Positions 7,644 to 17,197 of a DNA stretch of 64,000 bases are shown in pieces (positions within the stretch are counted from its first letter, which is position 1; the number at the start of each line of letters is the position of its first letter). The stretch spans positions 1,674,001-1,738,000 of the forward strand of contig OZ242263.1 of NCBI GenBank assembly GCA_965207125.1, read 5' to 3'. The DNA is from G965207125 sp965207125 (GTDB taxonomy: Bacteria; Pseudomonadota; Alphaproteobacteria; Puniceispirillales; UBA1172). The notes below the pieces were generated by a model, which saw nothing but the letters and a program-made list of their open reading frames with translations, was not told the DNA's origin and ran no database searches. The position numbers were made by a program, and so were the translations under genes.

Positions 7644-10361
7644 ATGACAAAATATCAATCTAAATTTCGTGATTCCTGCCTGAGGCCACTGAAGGTTGGG
7701 GATAGAGATTATAGTTATTTTTCACTCAAAGCCCTCTCTGAGCAGTTTCCATCGGTTGAAATGATGCCATATTCACTCAAGGTTATGCTTGAGAATCTAT
7801 TACGCCATGAGGATGGAAAAAGTGTCACTCCTGAGGGTATTGCATCCCTCGCTGGGTATCAGGCGAAGGATAACAAACAGGAAATAGCCTATAGACCCGC
7901 AAGGGTGTTGATGCAGGATTTTACTGGTGTTCCTGCTGTGGTCGATCTGGCTGCTATGCGTGATGCGATGGCTAAACTCGGCGGCGATGCAGATAAAATT
8001 AATCCTCTGTCACCGGTGGATTTGGTTATAGATCATTCGGTCATGGTCGATTATTTCGCGAATTCAGATAGTTTTGAGAAAAATGTTGCGCTTGAAATGG
8101 AACGCAATAGCGAGCGTTACTCTTTTCTTAAATGGGGTAGCAAAGCGTTTGAAAATTTTCGCGTTGTACCCCCGGGAACAGGAATCTGCCATCAGGTTAA
8201 TATCGAATATCTCGCCCAGGTCGTATGGGTTGCTGAAAAAGATGGCGTGAATTTTGCTTATCCTGACACTTGCGTTGGCACAGATAGCCACACCACCATG
8301 GTTGGGGGAATGGCGGTGCTTGGTTGGGGAGTTGGCGGAATAGAGGCTGAAGCGGCGATGCTTGGGCAACCTATTTCCATGCGCGTCCCAGAAGTTATTG
8401 GCGTCCGATTAGAAGGTGACCTTAACCCAGGGGTTACCGCGACTGATCTGGTGTTGCGCATTACTGAAATGTTGCGGGCGAAGGGCGTTGTTGGCAAGTT
8501 TGTTGAATTCACCGGCCCGGGGCTTGATAAGCTTTCGCTGGCCGATCGCGCTACGATCGCCAATATGGCTCCGGAATACGGTGCAACGTGCGGGTTTTTT
8601 CCGATTGACGCAGAAGTGATAAGATATTTGCGCCTTACCGCGCGTGATGCACATAGCATCGCTTTGGTTGAGGCTTATGCTAAAGAGCAAGGCTTGTGGC
8701 GTTCACCTAACGCCCCCGAACCTATGTTTGCTGAGATATTAAGTCTCGATCTTACCACGATCGTGCCGTCATTGGCTGGCCCGAAAAGACCCCAAGATAG
8801 GATTGCGCTCTCAACCGCCGCGCAGTCTTTTGAGAAAGTTTTGAGCGATGCTGGCAGAACGGAGCCTGCCAAGGTCTCGGTAAAAGGTGAGGATTATGCT
8901 TTAACGGAGGGAGATATTGTCATCGCCGCGATTACCTCATGCACCAATACTTCGAATCCTTCGGTGTTGATTGCCGCAGGACTTATGGCTAAAGCCGCCA
9001 ACGCGCGCGGGCTTAAAGTCAAGCCATGGGTTAAAACGTCGCTGGCTCCAGGCAGCCAAGTCGTCACCGATTATCTCACCCGCGCCAAATTGCAATCTGA
9101 GTTAGACGCGCTTGGATTTAACCTTGTTGGTTATGGATGCACGACGTGTATTGGTAATTCAGGGCCTTTACCGCAAAAGATATCCGAAGCCATCAATGAT
9201 AATAATCTGATTGTCTCCTCAGTTCTGTCGGGTAATCGCAATTTTGAGGGCCGAGTTAGCCCTGACGTGATGGCTAATTATCTCGCAAGCCCGCCGTTGG
9301 TTGTCGCTTACGCGCTGGCTGGCACGATGCGGCTTGATCTGATTAACCAACCCTTGGGAGAAGACCGTGATGGCCAGCCCGTCTATCTTAAGGAAATCTG
9401 GCCAAGCAATGATGAAATTCGCAAAATCATGGATGAAGCCGTAACTGCGGATATGTTCGCGGCGCGCTATGGCAATGTATTCGATGGTAGTAAGGCTTGG
9501 AAAGAGATCGAGGTCGTGCCAAGCCAGACTTTTGACTGGGATGACACCTCAACCTATATCCGCAATCCGCCCTATTTTAACAACATGAGTCTTGAAGTAG
9601 ATGAAGATAGCGGCGGTGATATCATCGGTGCACGGTTACTTGCTAAACTTGGCGATTCCATTACCACGGATCATATCTCTCCCGCTGGAAGTATTCATCG
9701 AGACAGCGCGGCGGCCGATTATTTGATCGAATATCAGGTAAGACCGAAAAACTTTAATTCCTATGGCTCAAGGCGTGGCAACCATCAGGTTATGATGCGC
9801 GGTACTTTCGCCAATACCAGGCTTAAGAATGAACTCACCCCGGAAAAAGCTGGTGCGGTAACGAGGGTTCTGCCGCAAGGTGATGAAATGCCCATCTATC
9901 AGGCGGCGATGCGCTATGCTGAAGAAAACGTGCCGCTGATTATTATCGGTGGCAAAGAATACGGCACAGGTTCAAGCCGTGACTGGGCTGCTAAAGGCAC
10001 AGCGTTACTGGGAATCAAGGCCGTGATTGCTGAAAGCTTTGAGCGAATTCACCGATCAAATCTGATCGGAATGGGGGTTTTGCCTCTCGAGTTTACTGAT
10101 GGTGCGACCCGGGATAGCCTCAAGATTGAAGGCGATGAGATTTTTGATATCACTGGATTTGATAAACTCATTACCCCCGCTATGCGGGTTACGATGATGG
10201 TCAAACGCCCCAGCGGCGAGAGTTTTTCTGTCTCACTTCTCTGTCGCATCGATACCGAAGGTGAAGCTGAATACTATAGGCATGGTGGAATCTTGCCCTT
10301 TGTCTTACGGCAACTCGCAGGGCCAAAAGGTAACCGAGCGGGGGATTCGCCCCTTACTTGA
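7644..10361 (+). CDS. acnA: Aconitate hydratase AcnA
   Basis: AcnA interconverts citrate and isocitrate in the TCA cycle using a 4Fe-4S cluster. The 905 residues are the normal length for the AcnA/IRP1 type. Cluster ligands are visible in ITSCTNTSNPS near residue 433 and GCTTCIGNSG near residue 500. The swivel domain contains GSSRDWAAKG near residue 780. Two in-frame ATGs exist. The second (7644) is preferred because AAGGGA at 7632-7637 is at correct spacing from it and would abut the first (7638). It is divergent from the ccm operon, a common alphaproteobacterial arrangement. Confidence 0.97.
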   Translation: MTKYQSKFRDSCLRPLKVGDRDYSYFSLKALSEQFPSVEMMPYSLKVMLENLLRHEDGKSVTPEGIASLAGYQAKDNKQEIAYRPARVLMQDFTGVPAVVDLAAMRDAMAKLGGDADKINPLSPVDLVIDHSVMVDYFANSDSFEKNVALEMERNSERYSFLKWGSKAFENFRVVPPGTGICHQVNIEYLAQVVWVAEKDGVNFAYPDTCVGTDSHTTMVGGMAVLGWGVGGIEAEAAMLGQPISMRVPEVIGVRLEGDLNPGVTATDLVLRITEMLRAKGVVGKFVEFTGPGLDKLSLADRATIANMAPEYGATCGFFPIDAEVIRYLRLTARDAHSIALVEAYAKEQGLWRSPNAPEPMFAEILSLDLTTIVPSLAGPKRPQDRIALSTAAQSFEKVLSDAGRTEPAKVSVKGEDYALTEGDIVIAAITSCTNTSNPSVLIAAGLMAKAANARGLKVKPWVKTSLAPGSQVVTDYLTRAKLQSELDALGFNLVGYGCTTCIGNSGPLPQKISEAINDNNLIVSSVLSGNRNFEGRVSPDVMANYLASPPLVVAYALAGTMRLDLINQPLGEDRDGQPVYLKEIWPSNDEIRKIMDEAVTADMFAARYGNVFDGSKAWKEIEVVPSQTFDWDDTSTYIRNPPYFNNMSLEVDEDSGGDIIGARLLAKLGDSITTDHISPAGSIHRDSAAADYLIEYQVRPKNFNSYGSRRGNHQVMMRGTFANTRLKNELTPEKAGAVTRVLPQGDEMPIYQAAMRYAEENVPLIIIGGKEYGTGSSRDWAAKGTALLGIKAVIAESFERIHRSNLIGMGVLPLEFTDGATRDSLKIEGDEIFDITGFDKLITPAMRVTMMVKRPSGESFSVSLLCRIDTEGEAEYYRHGGILPFVLRQLAGPKGNRAGDSPLT

Positions 10362-10382
10362 GGCCCCAGTGCGCATAGAGAT

Positions 10383-12977
10383 TTGCTTGAAAAAACCGTC
10401 ATGTGTCCCGCTTCTCTAAGATATCCTCCGCCTCACGCCATATTAGGCGCGACCAACACCGGCAAAACCCATTACGCCATAGAAAGAATGTTGGGGTATC
10501 GCTCGGGGATGATCGGGTTTCCTTTGCGTCTGCTTGCTCGTGAGAATTACGACAAGGTGGTGGCTAAAGTAGGCGCTGATTCTGTGGCTTTGATCACTGG
10601 CGAAGAAAAAATCATCCCGCCCGATGCCCGATATTACTTATGTACTGTCGAGGCTATGCCTCTTGAGCGGCAGGTTTCTTTCCTTGCGATAGATGAGGTA
10701 CAACTGGCCGCTGATCGAGAACGCGGGCATATATTCACCGACCGAATCCTTAAGGCCAGAGGTACAGATGAAACATTATTGCTTGGCGCTGAAACCATCA
10801 GGCACGTTCTTGAGGCTCTTGTCTCTGGTATCAAAATCAGCACCCGCAACCGCATGTCTGCTTTGCGCTGGAGTGGGCATAAGAAAATCACGCGCCTGCC
10901 ACGGCGATTAGCGGTGGTTGCTTTTAGCGCTGCTGAAATATATCGCCTCGCCGAGGTGATTCGCCGCCAACGTGGGGGAGCCGCCATCGTTATGGGTGCG
11001 CTTAGTCCCCGAACCCGCAATGCTCAGGTGGAGCTTTTTGAGGCGGGCGAAGTAGATTATATGGTCGCGACTGACGCGATCGGCATGGGGCTAAATATGA
11101 ATATCGATCATATTGCTCTTGCAGGAGACGGTAAATATGACGGGCAACATTTTAGCAAACTCAGAGCATCTCAAATAGCCCAAATCGCTGGACGTGCTGG
11201 ACGCCATCTGAAAGACGGCAGTTTCGGTGTTACCGAAAAATGCGAGCCGCTGGATGATGAAACCATTAGCGCGATCGAAGACCATCGTTTTCCTTATTTG
11301 CAAGGCGTCTATTGGCGCAACACGGATCTTGATTTCTCATCGCTTGATGCGTTGAGACGAAGTCTTGAGCAATCGCCGCCGCATTCTATTTTAACGCGTA
11401 AAGCTGATGCTGAGGATCATCGTGCTCTTGTTAACCTCAGCGAACGTCGTGAAATTAGGCGCTTGACGCTTGATTCTGAAAATGTGGCTTTACTCTATAA
11501 CGTCTGTCAAATTCCCGATTATCAGAAAAACTACACCGATAGCCATGTTGAAATGCTCGCACGGATTTACGCGCATCTCGTCGCCGATGGATTCCTGTCA
11601 GATGATTGGGTGGCCCCGCAAATTACCCGACTGGATCGCATGGATGGCGGTATAAGCACTATTATGACCAGACTGGCTCATATCCGCACATGGACTTATA
11701 TCACCCAACATGAATCATGGTTGGATGGCGGGGATGAATGGCGCATTCGTGCGATGGACATAGAGGATAAATTATCTGACAAACTTCACCTGATTTTAAC
11801 TCAGCGTTTTATCGATCGCCGTGCGTCCTTACTCGCACGCCGCCTTGCTGATAATGATGCTTTGATGAGCGCGGTTAAACCAGACGGTACTGTGATTGTT
11901 GAAGGGGAAATTGTGGGGCGTCTTGACGGTTTGGTTTTCACATCAGATCTGGGTGAAGGTGATGTGGATAAGCCGATTGTTATCGCTGCGAGAAAAGCGC
12001 TTGCAAGCGAGATCACAAAACGGGTGCAAGACGTGCGAATCAGCAATGATGACGCTTTTCATTTTGAGGCCAAAGGCAATATCATCTGGCGCGAAGCGGT
12101 CATCGGCAAACTCATCAAAGGTGATACTCTCTATCAGCCCAAAGTCCAAATTCGCCCAAGCGACATGCTCGAAAGTGAAGATATCAAAAACATCTTAGTG
12201 CGGCTAAACGCTTTTGTCGCCACTTTCATCAAAGCCAAGATGGAGAAACTTGATGCTCTCGTATCATCCGAAATTGACGGAGTCGCGAAAGGAATCGCTT
12301 TTCAACTCTATGAAAACCTCGGGATTATACCGCGGTCACAAGTGGATGCTATGATCAAAAAACTGGACGAGGCGGGCAAATTGTGCCTCGCGCGGCTTGG
12401 CGTGAGAACGGGTCTCTCTATGATCTATATGCCTGATATGCTCAAGCCTGAACAAATTAAAACCAAAACCTTGTTATTCAACGTGTTCGAAGAGCATTTT
12501 CCTGAGTGTGATTCGCCGCCGCCGGGGCAAGTTGTTGTTGGTCGGCCTCACGAAGGCAGTGATCGTTATTGGCTGGCTCTTGGTTATTGCGTTCTTGGCC
12601 AGCGCATTATCCGCGTTGATATAGCTGAAAGACTTACGGCGGTGATTCGTCGTTATGCCCGGAAGGGACAATTTACCGTCAGCGATGATATGATATCCTT
12701 GGCCGGTGCGACGCGCTTGCAAATGGAAGAAATTCTGATCGATTTCGGCTATGTCAGAATCGGAGAAGAGCAAGCAGAGGACGCTTCTAAACCGCCAGTT
12801 GGAATATTTACCTTCCCCAAAAAACAAAAAACATCTAAGCATGGAGAGAGAGAGCGCGATAAAAAAATTCACCATGAGAGCCCAAAGCGACAAAAACCCG
12901 CCCCCGCCAATCAAAGCCGGACATCCAAACACGAAACATCGCCCTTTGCCGTGCTGGCCAAACTTAAAATCCGCTAA
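10383..12977 (+). CDS. SUV3-like superfamily 2 RNA helicase
   Basis: The 864-residue protein resembles the mitochondrial SUV3 group of ATP-dependent RNA/DNA helicases. Walker A is GATNTGKTH near residue 20, motif II is DEVQ near residue 105, and the C-terminal helicase half has GMGLNMNID (near 240) and QIAGRAGRH (near 263). The long C-terminal part continues the SUV3 family fold and ends in a lysine/arginine-rich linker (about 815-850) and a short conserved-looking tail, SPFAVLAKLK. The TTG start at 10383 is used because AGAGAT lies just before it; ATG at 10401 is the alternative and has no ribosome binding site. It starts 21 bp after acnA. Its cellular substrate is unknown. Confidence 0.9.
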   Translation: MLEKTVMCPASLRYPPPHAILGATNTGKTHYAIERMLGYRSGMIGFPLRLLARENYDKVVAKVGADSVALITGEEKIIPPDARYYLCTVEAMPLERQVSFLAIDEVQLAADRERGHIFTDRILKARGTDETLLLGAETIRHVLEALVSGIKISTRNRMSALRWSGHKKITRLPRRLAVVAFSAAEIYRLAEVIRRQRGGAAIVMGALSPRTRNAQVELFEAGEVDYMVATDAIGMGLNMNIDHIALAGDGKYDGQHFSKLRASQIAQIAGRAGRHLKDGSFGVTEKCEPLDDETISAIEDHRFPYLQGVYWRNTDLDFSSLDALRRSLEQSPPHSILTRKADAEDHRALVNLSERREIRRLTLDSENVALLYNVCQIPDYQKNYTDSHVEMLARIYAHLVADGFLSDDWVAPQITRLDRMDGGISTIMTRLAHIRTWTYITQHESWLDGGDEWRIRAMDIEDKLSDKLHLILTQRFIDRRASLLARRLADNDALMSAVKPDGTVIVEGEIVGRLDGLVFTSDLGEGDVDKPIVIAARKALASEITKRVQDVRISNDDAFHFEAKGNIIWREAVIGKLIKGDTLYQPKVQIRPSDMLESEDIKNILVRLNAFVATFIKAKMEKLDALVSSEIDGVAKGIAFQLYENLGIIPRSQVDAMIKKLDEAGKLCLARLGVRTGLSMIYMPDMLKPEQIKTKTLLFNVFEEHFPECDSPPPGQVVVGRPHEGSDRYWLALGYCVLGQRIIRVDIAERLTAVIRRYARKGQFTVSDDMISLAGATRLQMEEILIDFGYVRIGEEQAEDASKPPVGIFTFPKKQKTSKHGERERDKKIHHESPKRQKPAPANQSRTSKHETSPFAVLAKLKIR

Positions 12978-13113
12978 AATAAGGCGAATTTAGATCAAAT
13001 TCATTACTGTGGTACTTGATATAATCTAGTGCAGCTATGATCTTTATTACGCTATTGCGGGATAACAATTGTTTGGCTAGAAGTAGCACAACATAGCCCT
13101 AGGTGAGTTAACT

Positions 13114-13455
13114 ATGACCTATATCGTTAATGACAAATGCATTCGGTGCAAATACACCGATTGCGTTGAAGTTTGCCCGGTTGATTGCTTTTACGAAGGC
13201 GAGAATATGCTGGTTATCCACCCCGATGAATGTATCGATTGCGGTGTTTGTGAGCCTGAATGCCCACCTGAAGCCATTTTGCCGGATACGGTCCCTGAAG
13301 CTGAAGCTTGGTTACAACTCAATGCTGAACTGTCTGAACTATGGCCGAACATCACGCGCCGCAAGGATCCACCTCCGGACGCTGATGACTTCAAAGACAA
13401 AATCGGGAAATATGACACGGATTTTTCTGAAAAGCCGGGCACTGGGGACGAATAA
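13114..13455 (+). CDS. fdxA: 7Fe ferredoxin FdxA
   Basis: The 113 residues encode a 3Fe-4S/4Fe-4S ferredoxin of the FdxA type, a soluble low-potential electron carrier. The first cluster motif is CIRCKYTDCVEVCPVDC (residues 9-25). The second is CIDCGVCEPECPPEA (about 40-54). The acidic C-terminal extension is typical for the family and gives the usual length. The start has a good upstream element (AGGTGAG at 13101-13107). In many alphaproteobacteria a small S4-domain RNA-binding gene sits between the helicase and fdxA; it is absent here. Confidence 0.97.
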   Translation: MTYIVNDKCIRCKYTDCVEVCPVDCFYEGENMLVIHPDECIDCGVCEPECPPEAILPDTVPEAEAWLQLNAELSELWPNITRRKDPPPDADDFKDKIGKYDTDFSEKPGTGDE

Positions 13456-13475
13456 AACTCTATTCTCCTTGTGGC

Positions 13476-13504
13476 TTGGCAAAAAGCAAAAAATGTGCTA
13501 TAAT
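13476..13504 (+). promoter_or_regulatory. Sigma-70-type promoter for carD
   Basis: TTGGCA (13476-13481) and TATAAT (13499-13504) are separated by 17 bases, a near-perfect housekeeping promoter. Transcription would start near 13511 and give carD a leader of about 138 bases. It lies just after the fdxA stop, so carD can be transcribed independently of fdxA. Confidence 0.7.
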
Positions 13505-13648
13505 TGCCTTAAATATGCAAAACTAGACTATTTTTGGTGTCTCGCGTGCTTGTGACGTCTGGTTTTTATATTGTAAATTAGTGGCGGGGGAGCAATGAGG
13601 AGAGACGTAACTTCTGTATTCCTCGTCTTGACTTGATGGGGATAATCA

Positions 13649-14161
13649 ATGGCAAAAACAGGAAAAAAGACAGAGGTTGAGTTTAACCTTAATGATTTCG
13701 TAGTTTATCCGACGCATGGGGTCGGGCGCATCCTTGGCACAAAAAGCCAGACAATAGTTGGCATTGAGGTCGATGTGCTTATCGTCCGCTTTGAGCAGGA
13801 TCGCATGACTTTGCGCGTGCCTCTTGATAAGGCAAGAAGCCTTGGTTTGCGCACCCTCTCATCTAAAAAGCAGATGGAAGAGGCGATCACTACGCTCAAG
13901 GGCAAGGCTAAATCGCGCCGTGATATGTGGTCAAAGCGCGCTAAGGTTTATGATGACAAGATTCGTTCAGGCGACCCGGTCTCGATCGCTGAAGTCGTAC
14001 GTGATCTGCGCCGCCGTGAGAACCAGAACGAGCAATCTTACAGCGAAAGGCAGATGTACCAAGCCGCACTCGAAAGGCTAGCAAGGGAATTTGCTGCCAT
14101 CGAGAAAATAGACCAAACATCGGCCGCCGATAAGCTTGAGTATCTCATGGATGCCGCCTAA
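13649..14161 (+). CDS. carD: CarD-family RNA polymerase-binding regulator
   Basis: CarD/CdnL proteins bind the RNA polymerase beta subunit and stabilise open promoter complexes, notably at rRNA and growth genes. The 170 residues show the N-terminal RNAP-interaction domain (about 10-70, with VYPTHGVGRI, as in TRCF and CarD) and a helical, DNA-contacting C-terminal domain (about 75-160, RSRDMWSKRAKVYDDKI-like). The length fits the family. GGGGAT lies upstream of the ATG at suitable spacing. It has its own strong promoter at 13476-13504 and ends in a hairpin. Confidence 0.95.
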   Translation: MAKTGKKTEVEFNLNDFVVYPTHGVGRILGTKSQTIVGIEVDVLIVRFEQDRMTLRVPLDKARSLGLRTLSSKKQMEEAITTLKGKAKSRRDMWSKRAKVYDDKIRSGDPVSIAEVVRDLRRRENQNEQSYSERQMYQAALERLAREFAAIEKIDQTSAADKLEYLMDAA

Positions 14162-14183
14162 TCTGGCTCGTTTTATTAGGCGG
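14154..14183 (+). terminator. Hairpin at the 3' end of carD, possible weak terminator
   Basis: CCGCCTAAT (14154-14162) pairs perfectly with ATTAGGCGG (14175-14183) across a 12-base loop, and the carD stop codon lies in the left arm. The bases after it (ATTTACATTT) are T-rich but not a clean T-run, so termination may be partial. Confidence 0.4.
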
Positions 14184-14367
14184 ATTTACATTTACTTTCA
14201 TGTTCGGATAATGTCCGATAAATTGTTAAAAATTGGTTAGAATGTCGGGATACAGGGCAGATGTCACAAGACACAAAAGATAACACATCCTGTGTGTTGG
14301 GCAACATCCGACTTAGTTTGGAGCAACGCGTTCTGAAAACCAGCTCTTTGCCGTATCTCGCCTGAGA

Positions 14368-15336
14368 ATGCACTCTGATAATCAAAAAACGTATCTTTTC
14401 CCCCCAATAGATCCTTTTAAGAAGCATCGTCTTGACACAAAGGATGGGCATGATCTCTATATAGAGGAAATCGGTAATCCCGCAGGTACTCCTGTATTAT
14501 TTCTTCATGGTGGGCCGGGGGCGGGCATTAGCGATATTCATCGACAGATGTTTGACCCTGACCTGTTCCGTGTCGTGCTTTTTGACCAGCGCGGTTCCGG
14601 GCGATCACGTCCTTTTGGATCTATCGAAAATAACACCACATGGCATCTTGTTGCTGATATAGAGGCGATTCGTGCTCATCTTGGCATTGATCAATGGGTC
14701 ATTTTCGGTGGGTCGTGGGGTTCCACTTTGGGATTGGTCTATGGCATAACGTACCCGCAGCGATGCTTAGGCTTTGTCTTACGGGGTATCTTTCTGGCCA
14801 GCCGCGATGAAATTGACTGGTTTCTTTATGAGATGGGGCGCTTCTATCCTGAAGCTTGGCAACGATTCGTCTCGTTTCTGCCCGAAAATGAGCGTGATAA
14901 TCTGCTAGCGTCCTATCACAAACGGCTTGTTGATGTTAGCCCCGCTGTTGCGATTCCGGCGGCGGACGCTTGGGCGTCGTATGAAAACTCATGCGCGACT
15001 CTCAACGCTGAGATGCGGGGTGGTGGTGGACGTATATCCTTAAGTCTCGCTCGACTCGAGGCGCATTATTTTCACCAAAAATGTTTCCTCGATGAGGGCT
15101 ATATTTTAGACAACATCAGCACCCTGAAGCATTATCCAGCGGTGCTCATTCAAGGCAGGCATGATGTGATCTGTCCGCCGATTTCAGCCATGAAACTGGC
15201 AAAATCATGGGAGGGAGCTGAGTTAATCATCGTAGATGATGCAGGACATTCAGCTTTTGAACTGGGAATTCTATTTCGCCTCGTTTCAGTCATGAATCAA
15301 ACTTTTGGATCCCCTGCGACAAAAAGCCGTCCCTGA
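14368..15336 (+). CDS. pip: Prolyl iminopeptidase (alpha/beta hydrolase)
   Basis: Proline iminopeptidase removes N-terminal proline from peptides in the cytoplasm. The 322 residues carry the oxyanion motif HGGPGAG (about 49-55), FDQRGSGRS (near 74) and the nucleophile elbow GGSWGS (near 112, serine in the middle). The catalytic aspartate is in GRHDVICPP (near 270) and the catalytic histidine in DDAGHS (near 298). The length is typical of the S33 family proline iminopeptidases. It is a stand-alone plus-strand gene, about 200 bp after carD. I see no convincing ribosome binding site at the ATG. Confidence 0.92.
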   Translation: MHSDNQKTYLFPPIDPFKKHRLDTKDGHDLYIEEIGNPAGTPVLFLHGGPGAGISDIHRQMFDPDLFRVVLFDQRGSGRSRPFGSIENNTTWHLVADIEAIRAHLGIDQWVIFGGSWGSTLGLVYGITYPQRCLGFVLRGIFLASRDEIDWFLYEMGRFYPEAWQRFVSFLPENERDNLLASYHKRLVDVSPAVAIPAADAWASYENSCATLNAEMRGGGGRISLSLARLEAHYFHQKCFLDEGYILDNISTLKHYPAVLIQGRHDVICPPISAMKLAKSWEGAELIIVDDAGHSAFELGILFRLVSVMNQTFGSPATKSRP

Positions 15337-15431
15337 AAATCTTTATGGCCGTGCTATCTTTAGTAGATAGTGGGCTGTAGTGAAGGCCTTCATAATTTTT
15401 CACGGACCTTAACTCATCGGGGATGATCATC

Positions 15432-15902
15432 ATGAAAGGTTTACTTAGGAAAAAAAAAGTAACTGATCCTAATTTCGGAGTTACTAATAATAACGCTATT
15501 GATATCCATGTTGGACAACGCGTTAGACAGAGGCGTACCTTACTTGGCTACAGTCAGGAACAACTCTCTTTGGAGATGAATATAACCTTTCAGCAAGTCC
15601 AGAAGTATGAGCGTGGTAGCAATCGCATCAGCGCATCACGGCTTTGGGATATAAGCCAGATCCTTGAGGTTGATATTGGTTATTTCTTTGAGGATATGAG
15701 CAGCGATACCAAAGCACAATCACCGCGCAGTGCTAGAACAAGCGTTAAGAGATCTAATGCTTCACCTATCGTTAAAGACCCGATGGCTCGTCGCGAGACA
15801 CTTGAATTAGTGCGCTCTTATTATTCGATCGAAAAGCCCCATGTGAGAAAAAGGCTTTCTGAAATGATAAAAGCGGTAGCCCAAACTATGGTTGATGGTT
15901 GA
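15432..15902 (+). CDS. XRE-family helix-turn-helix transcriptional regulator
   Basis: The cytoplasmic DNA-binding protein is 156 residues from the chosen start. ATG at 15432 has GGGGAT about 8 bases upstream; an ATG at 15423 is also in frame but has no room for a ribosome binding site. An HTH_3 (Cro/C1) domain spans about residues 24-80 (VGQRVRQRRTLLGYSQEQLSLEMN, shown in part as GYSQEQLSLEM). A serine-rich linker and a conserved C-terminal helix pair (LVRSYYSIEKPHVRKRL, about 128-145) follow. This layout is common in alphaproteobacterial single-domain XRE regulators. Its target genes cannot be read from the sequence. Confidence 0.88.
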   Translation: MKGLLRKKKVTDPNFGVTNNNAIDIHVGQRVRQRRTLLGYSQEQLSLEMNITFQQVQKYERGSNRISASRLWDISQILEVDIGYFFEDMSSDTKAQSPRSARTSVKRSNASPIVKDPMARRETLELVRSYYSIEKPHVRKRLSEMIKAVAQTMVDG

Positions 15903-15941
15903 GCTCTATAAGAGTATCATACTGAAATTGGAGGTGAAGCT

Positions 15942-16175
15942 ATGGTTGAAGAAAAAAAGATGACTTTTGAAAGTGCATTGCAAGAGCTCGAGGCGATTGT
16001 TGAACGACTCGAAAAAGGTGAGGTGTCACTCGATGATGCGGTTGTGGCCTATGAACGTGGCACTGAACTCAAAAAACACTGTCAGGAACGTCTCGATGAA
16101 GCGCGGATGAAAGTTGAGAAAATTAGAGAGACAAAAGGCGAAAATGATAGCAATGAGCCTCCCGCGCGCCGATGA
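15942..16175 (+). CDS. xseB: Exodeoxyribonuclease VII small subunit
   Basis: XseB binds several copies to XseA to form exonuclease VII, which degrades single-stranded DNA. The 77 residues contain the family core MTFESALQELEAIVERLE (residues 7-24) and GEVSLDDAVVAYERG (26-40), forming two helices. The ribosome binding site GGAGGTGA is excellent. The 3' end overlaps ispA by 32 bp, a common alphaproteobacterial arrangement (xseB-ispA-dxs). Confidence 0.96.
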   Translation: MVEEKKMTFESALQELEAIVERLEKGEVSLDDAVVAYERGTELKKHCQERLDEARMKVEKIRETKGENDSNEPPARR

Positions 16176-17118
16176 ACTTCTGAGCATCGTGTCTCATCCA
16201 AATAGCCAGGGGGTGAGTGAGGATTTCGCTCACAATACAAAACGCACTGAAGCTGTTCTGGTCTCATTATTCGATGACGCAAGGCAATCAGGCGCCGCCG
16301 AGCGTTTGATTGACGCCATGCAATACGCCACCATGAATGGCGGCAAGCGGATTCGCGCCAATCTTGTCATGACCGCATCGCGTCTGGTTCGTGTGAAAAA
16401 TCCGCCAGACGAGCGTGGTGCATTGCGCGTGGCCGCTGCCATTGAATGCCTTCATGCTTACTCCCTAATCCATGACGATTTACCAGCGATGGATGACGCT
16501 GAATTGCGGCGCGGAAAACCTGCTTGTCATCTTGCTTTTGATCAGGCCACCGCGATTCTAGCGGGGGATGCGCTTCAGTCGATGGCGTTTGAAATCCTTG
16601 CTAGTCCTAAAACCCATCCGGAGGCCTCTATCAGAGCCGCTCTAACCGCTGGTTTTGCCCGGGCCATTGGCCCTGCCGGCATGGCCGGAGGTCAAATGCT
16701 CGATATGGAAGCCTCATCACGCCAGTTAAACCTTGCTGAAACGCGTCGAATGCAAATGATGAAAACTGGGGCGTTGATTAAAATTTCGGTGGTCGCTGGT
16801 TACCAAATGGGTGGCGAACAGACGATGCTAGCGAATTTTGAAGCTTGCGGTGAGGCCCTGGGTAAGGCTTTTCAGATCGCCGATGATGCGCTCGATTATT
16901 CCGGCGAGACTAGCGTGGTGGGCAAGCCTCTGGGCCGGGATGATACCCATGGCAAAGCCACACTGATCGCCCATCTCGGCATCGATGCTGCGCGGGCTGA
17001 GGCAAAAAATCTTACCATCGATGCCATCGATGCGCTCAAGCGCATTAAACCTGTCAACCCTGATGTGCTTGATAATATGCTGGCTATCACGAGCTTTATA
17101 ATAGACCGTGCGAGATAA
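16144..17118 (+). CDS. ispA: Polyprenyl (farnesyl/geranyl) diphosphate synthase IspA
   Basis: IspA condenses isopentenyl diphosphate units to geranyl and farnesyl diphosphate in the cytoplasm. The start at 16144 is preferred; the longer frame overlaps more of xseB and adds nothing family-like, and ATG 16153 is another choice. The 324 residues have the first aspartate-rich motif DDLPAMDD (about 113-120), followed by RRGKPACH, and the second motif IADDALD (about 245). GGKRIRA near 63 binds the isoprenoid diphosphate. The N-terminus is slightly long (about 30 extra residues) against the enterobacterial enzyme. The next gene, dxs, makes the pathway precursor. Confidence 0.94.
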   Translation: MIAMSLPRADELLSIVSHPNSQGVSEDFAHNTKRTEAVLVSLFDDARQSGAAERLIDAMQYATMNGGKRIRANLVMTASRLVRVKNPPDERGALRVAAAIECLHAYSLIHDDLPAMDDAELRRGKPACHLAFDQATAILAGDALQSMAFEILASPKTHPEASIRAALTAGFARAIGPAGMAGGQMLDMEASSRQLNLAETRRMQMMKTGALIKISVVAGYQMGGEQTMLANFEACGEALGKAFQIADDALDYSGETSVVGKPLGRDDTHGKATLIAHLGIDAARAEAKNLTIDAIDALKRIKPVNPDVLDNMLAITSFIIDRAR

Positions 17119-17197
17119 GCCGTGCTATCAAGGAGAAACTGGTCGTTCCGATACCGGTTATGCCAGTCGAATGGTAATGCGACCTTAAGGGCACGGG

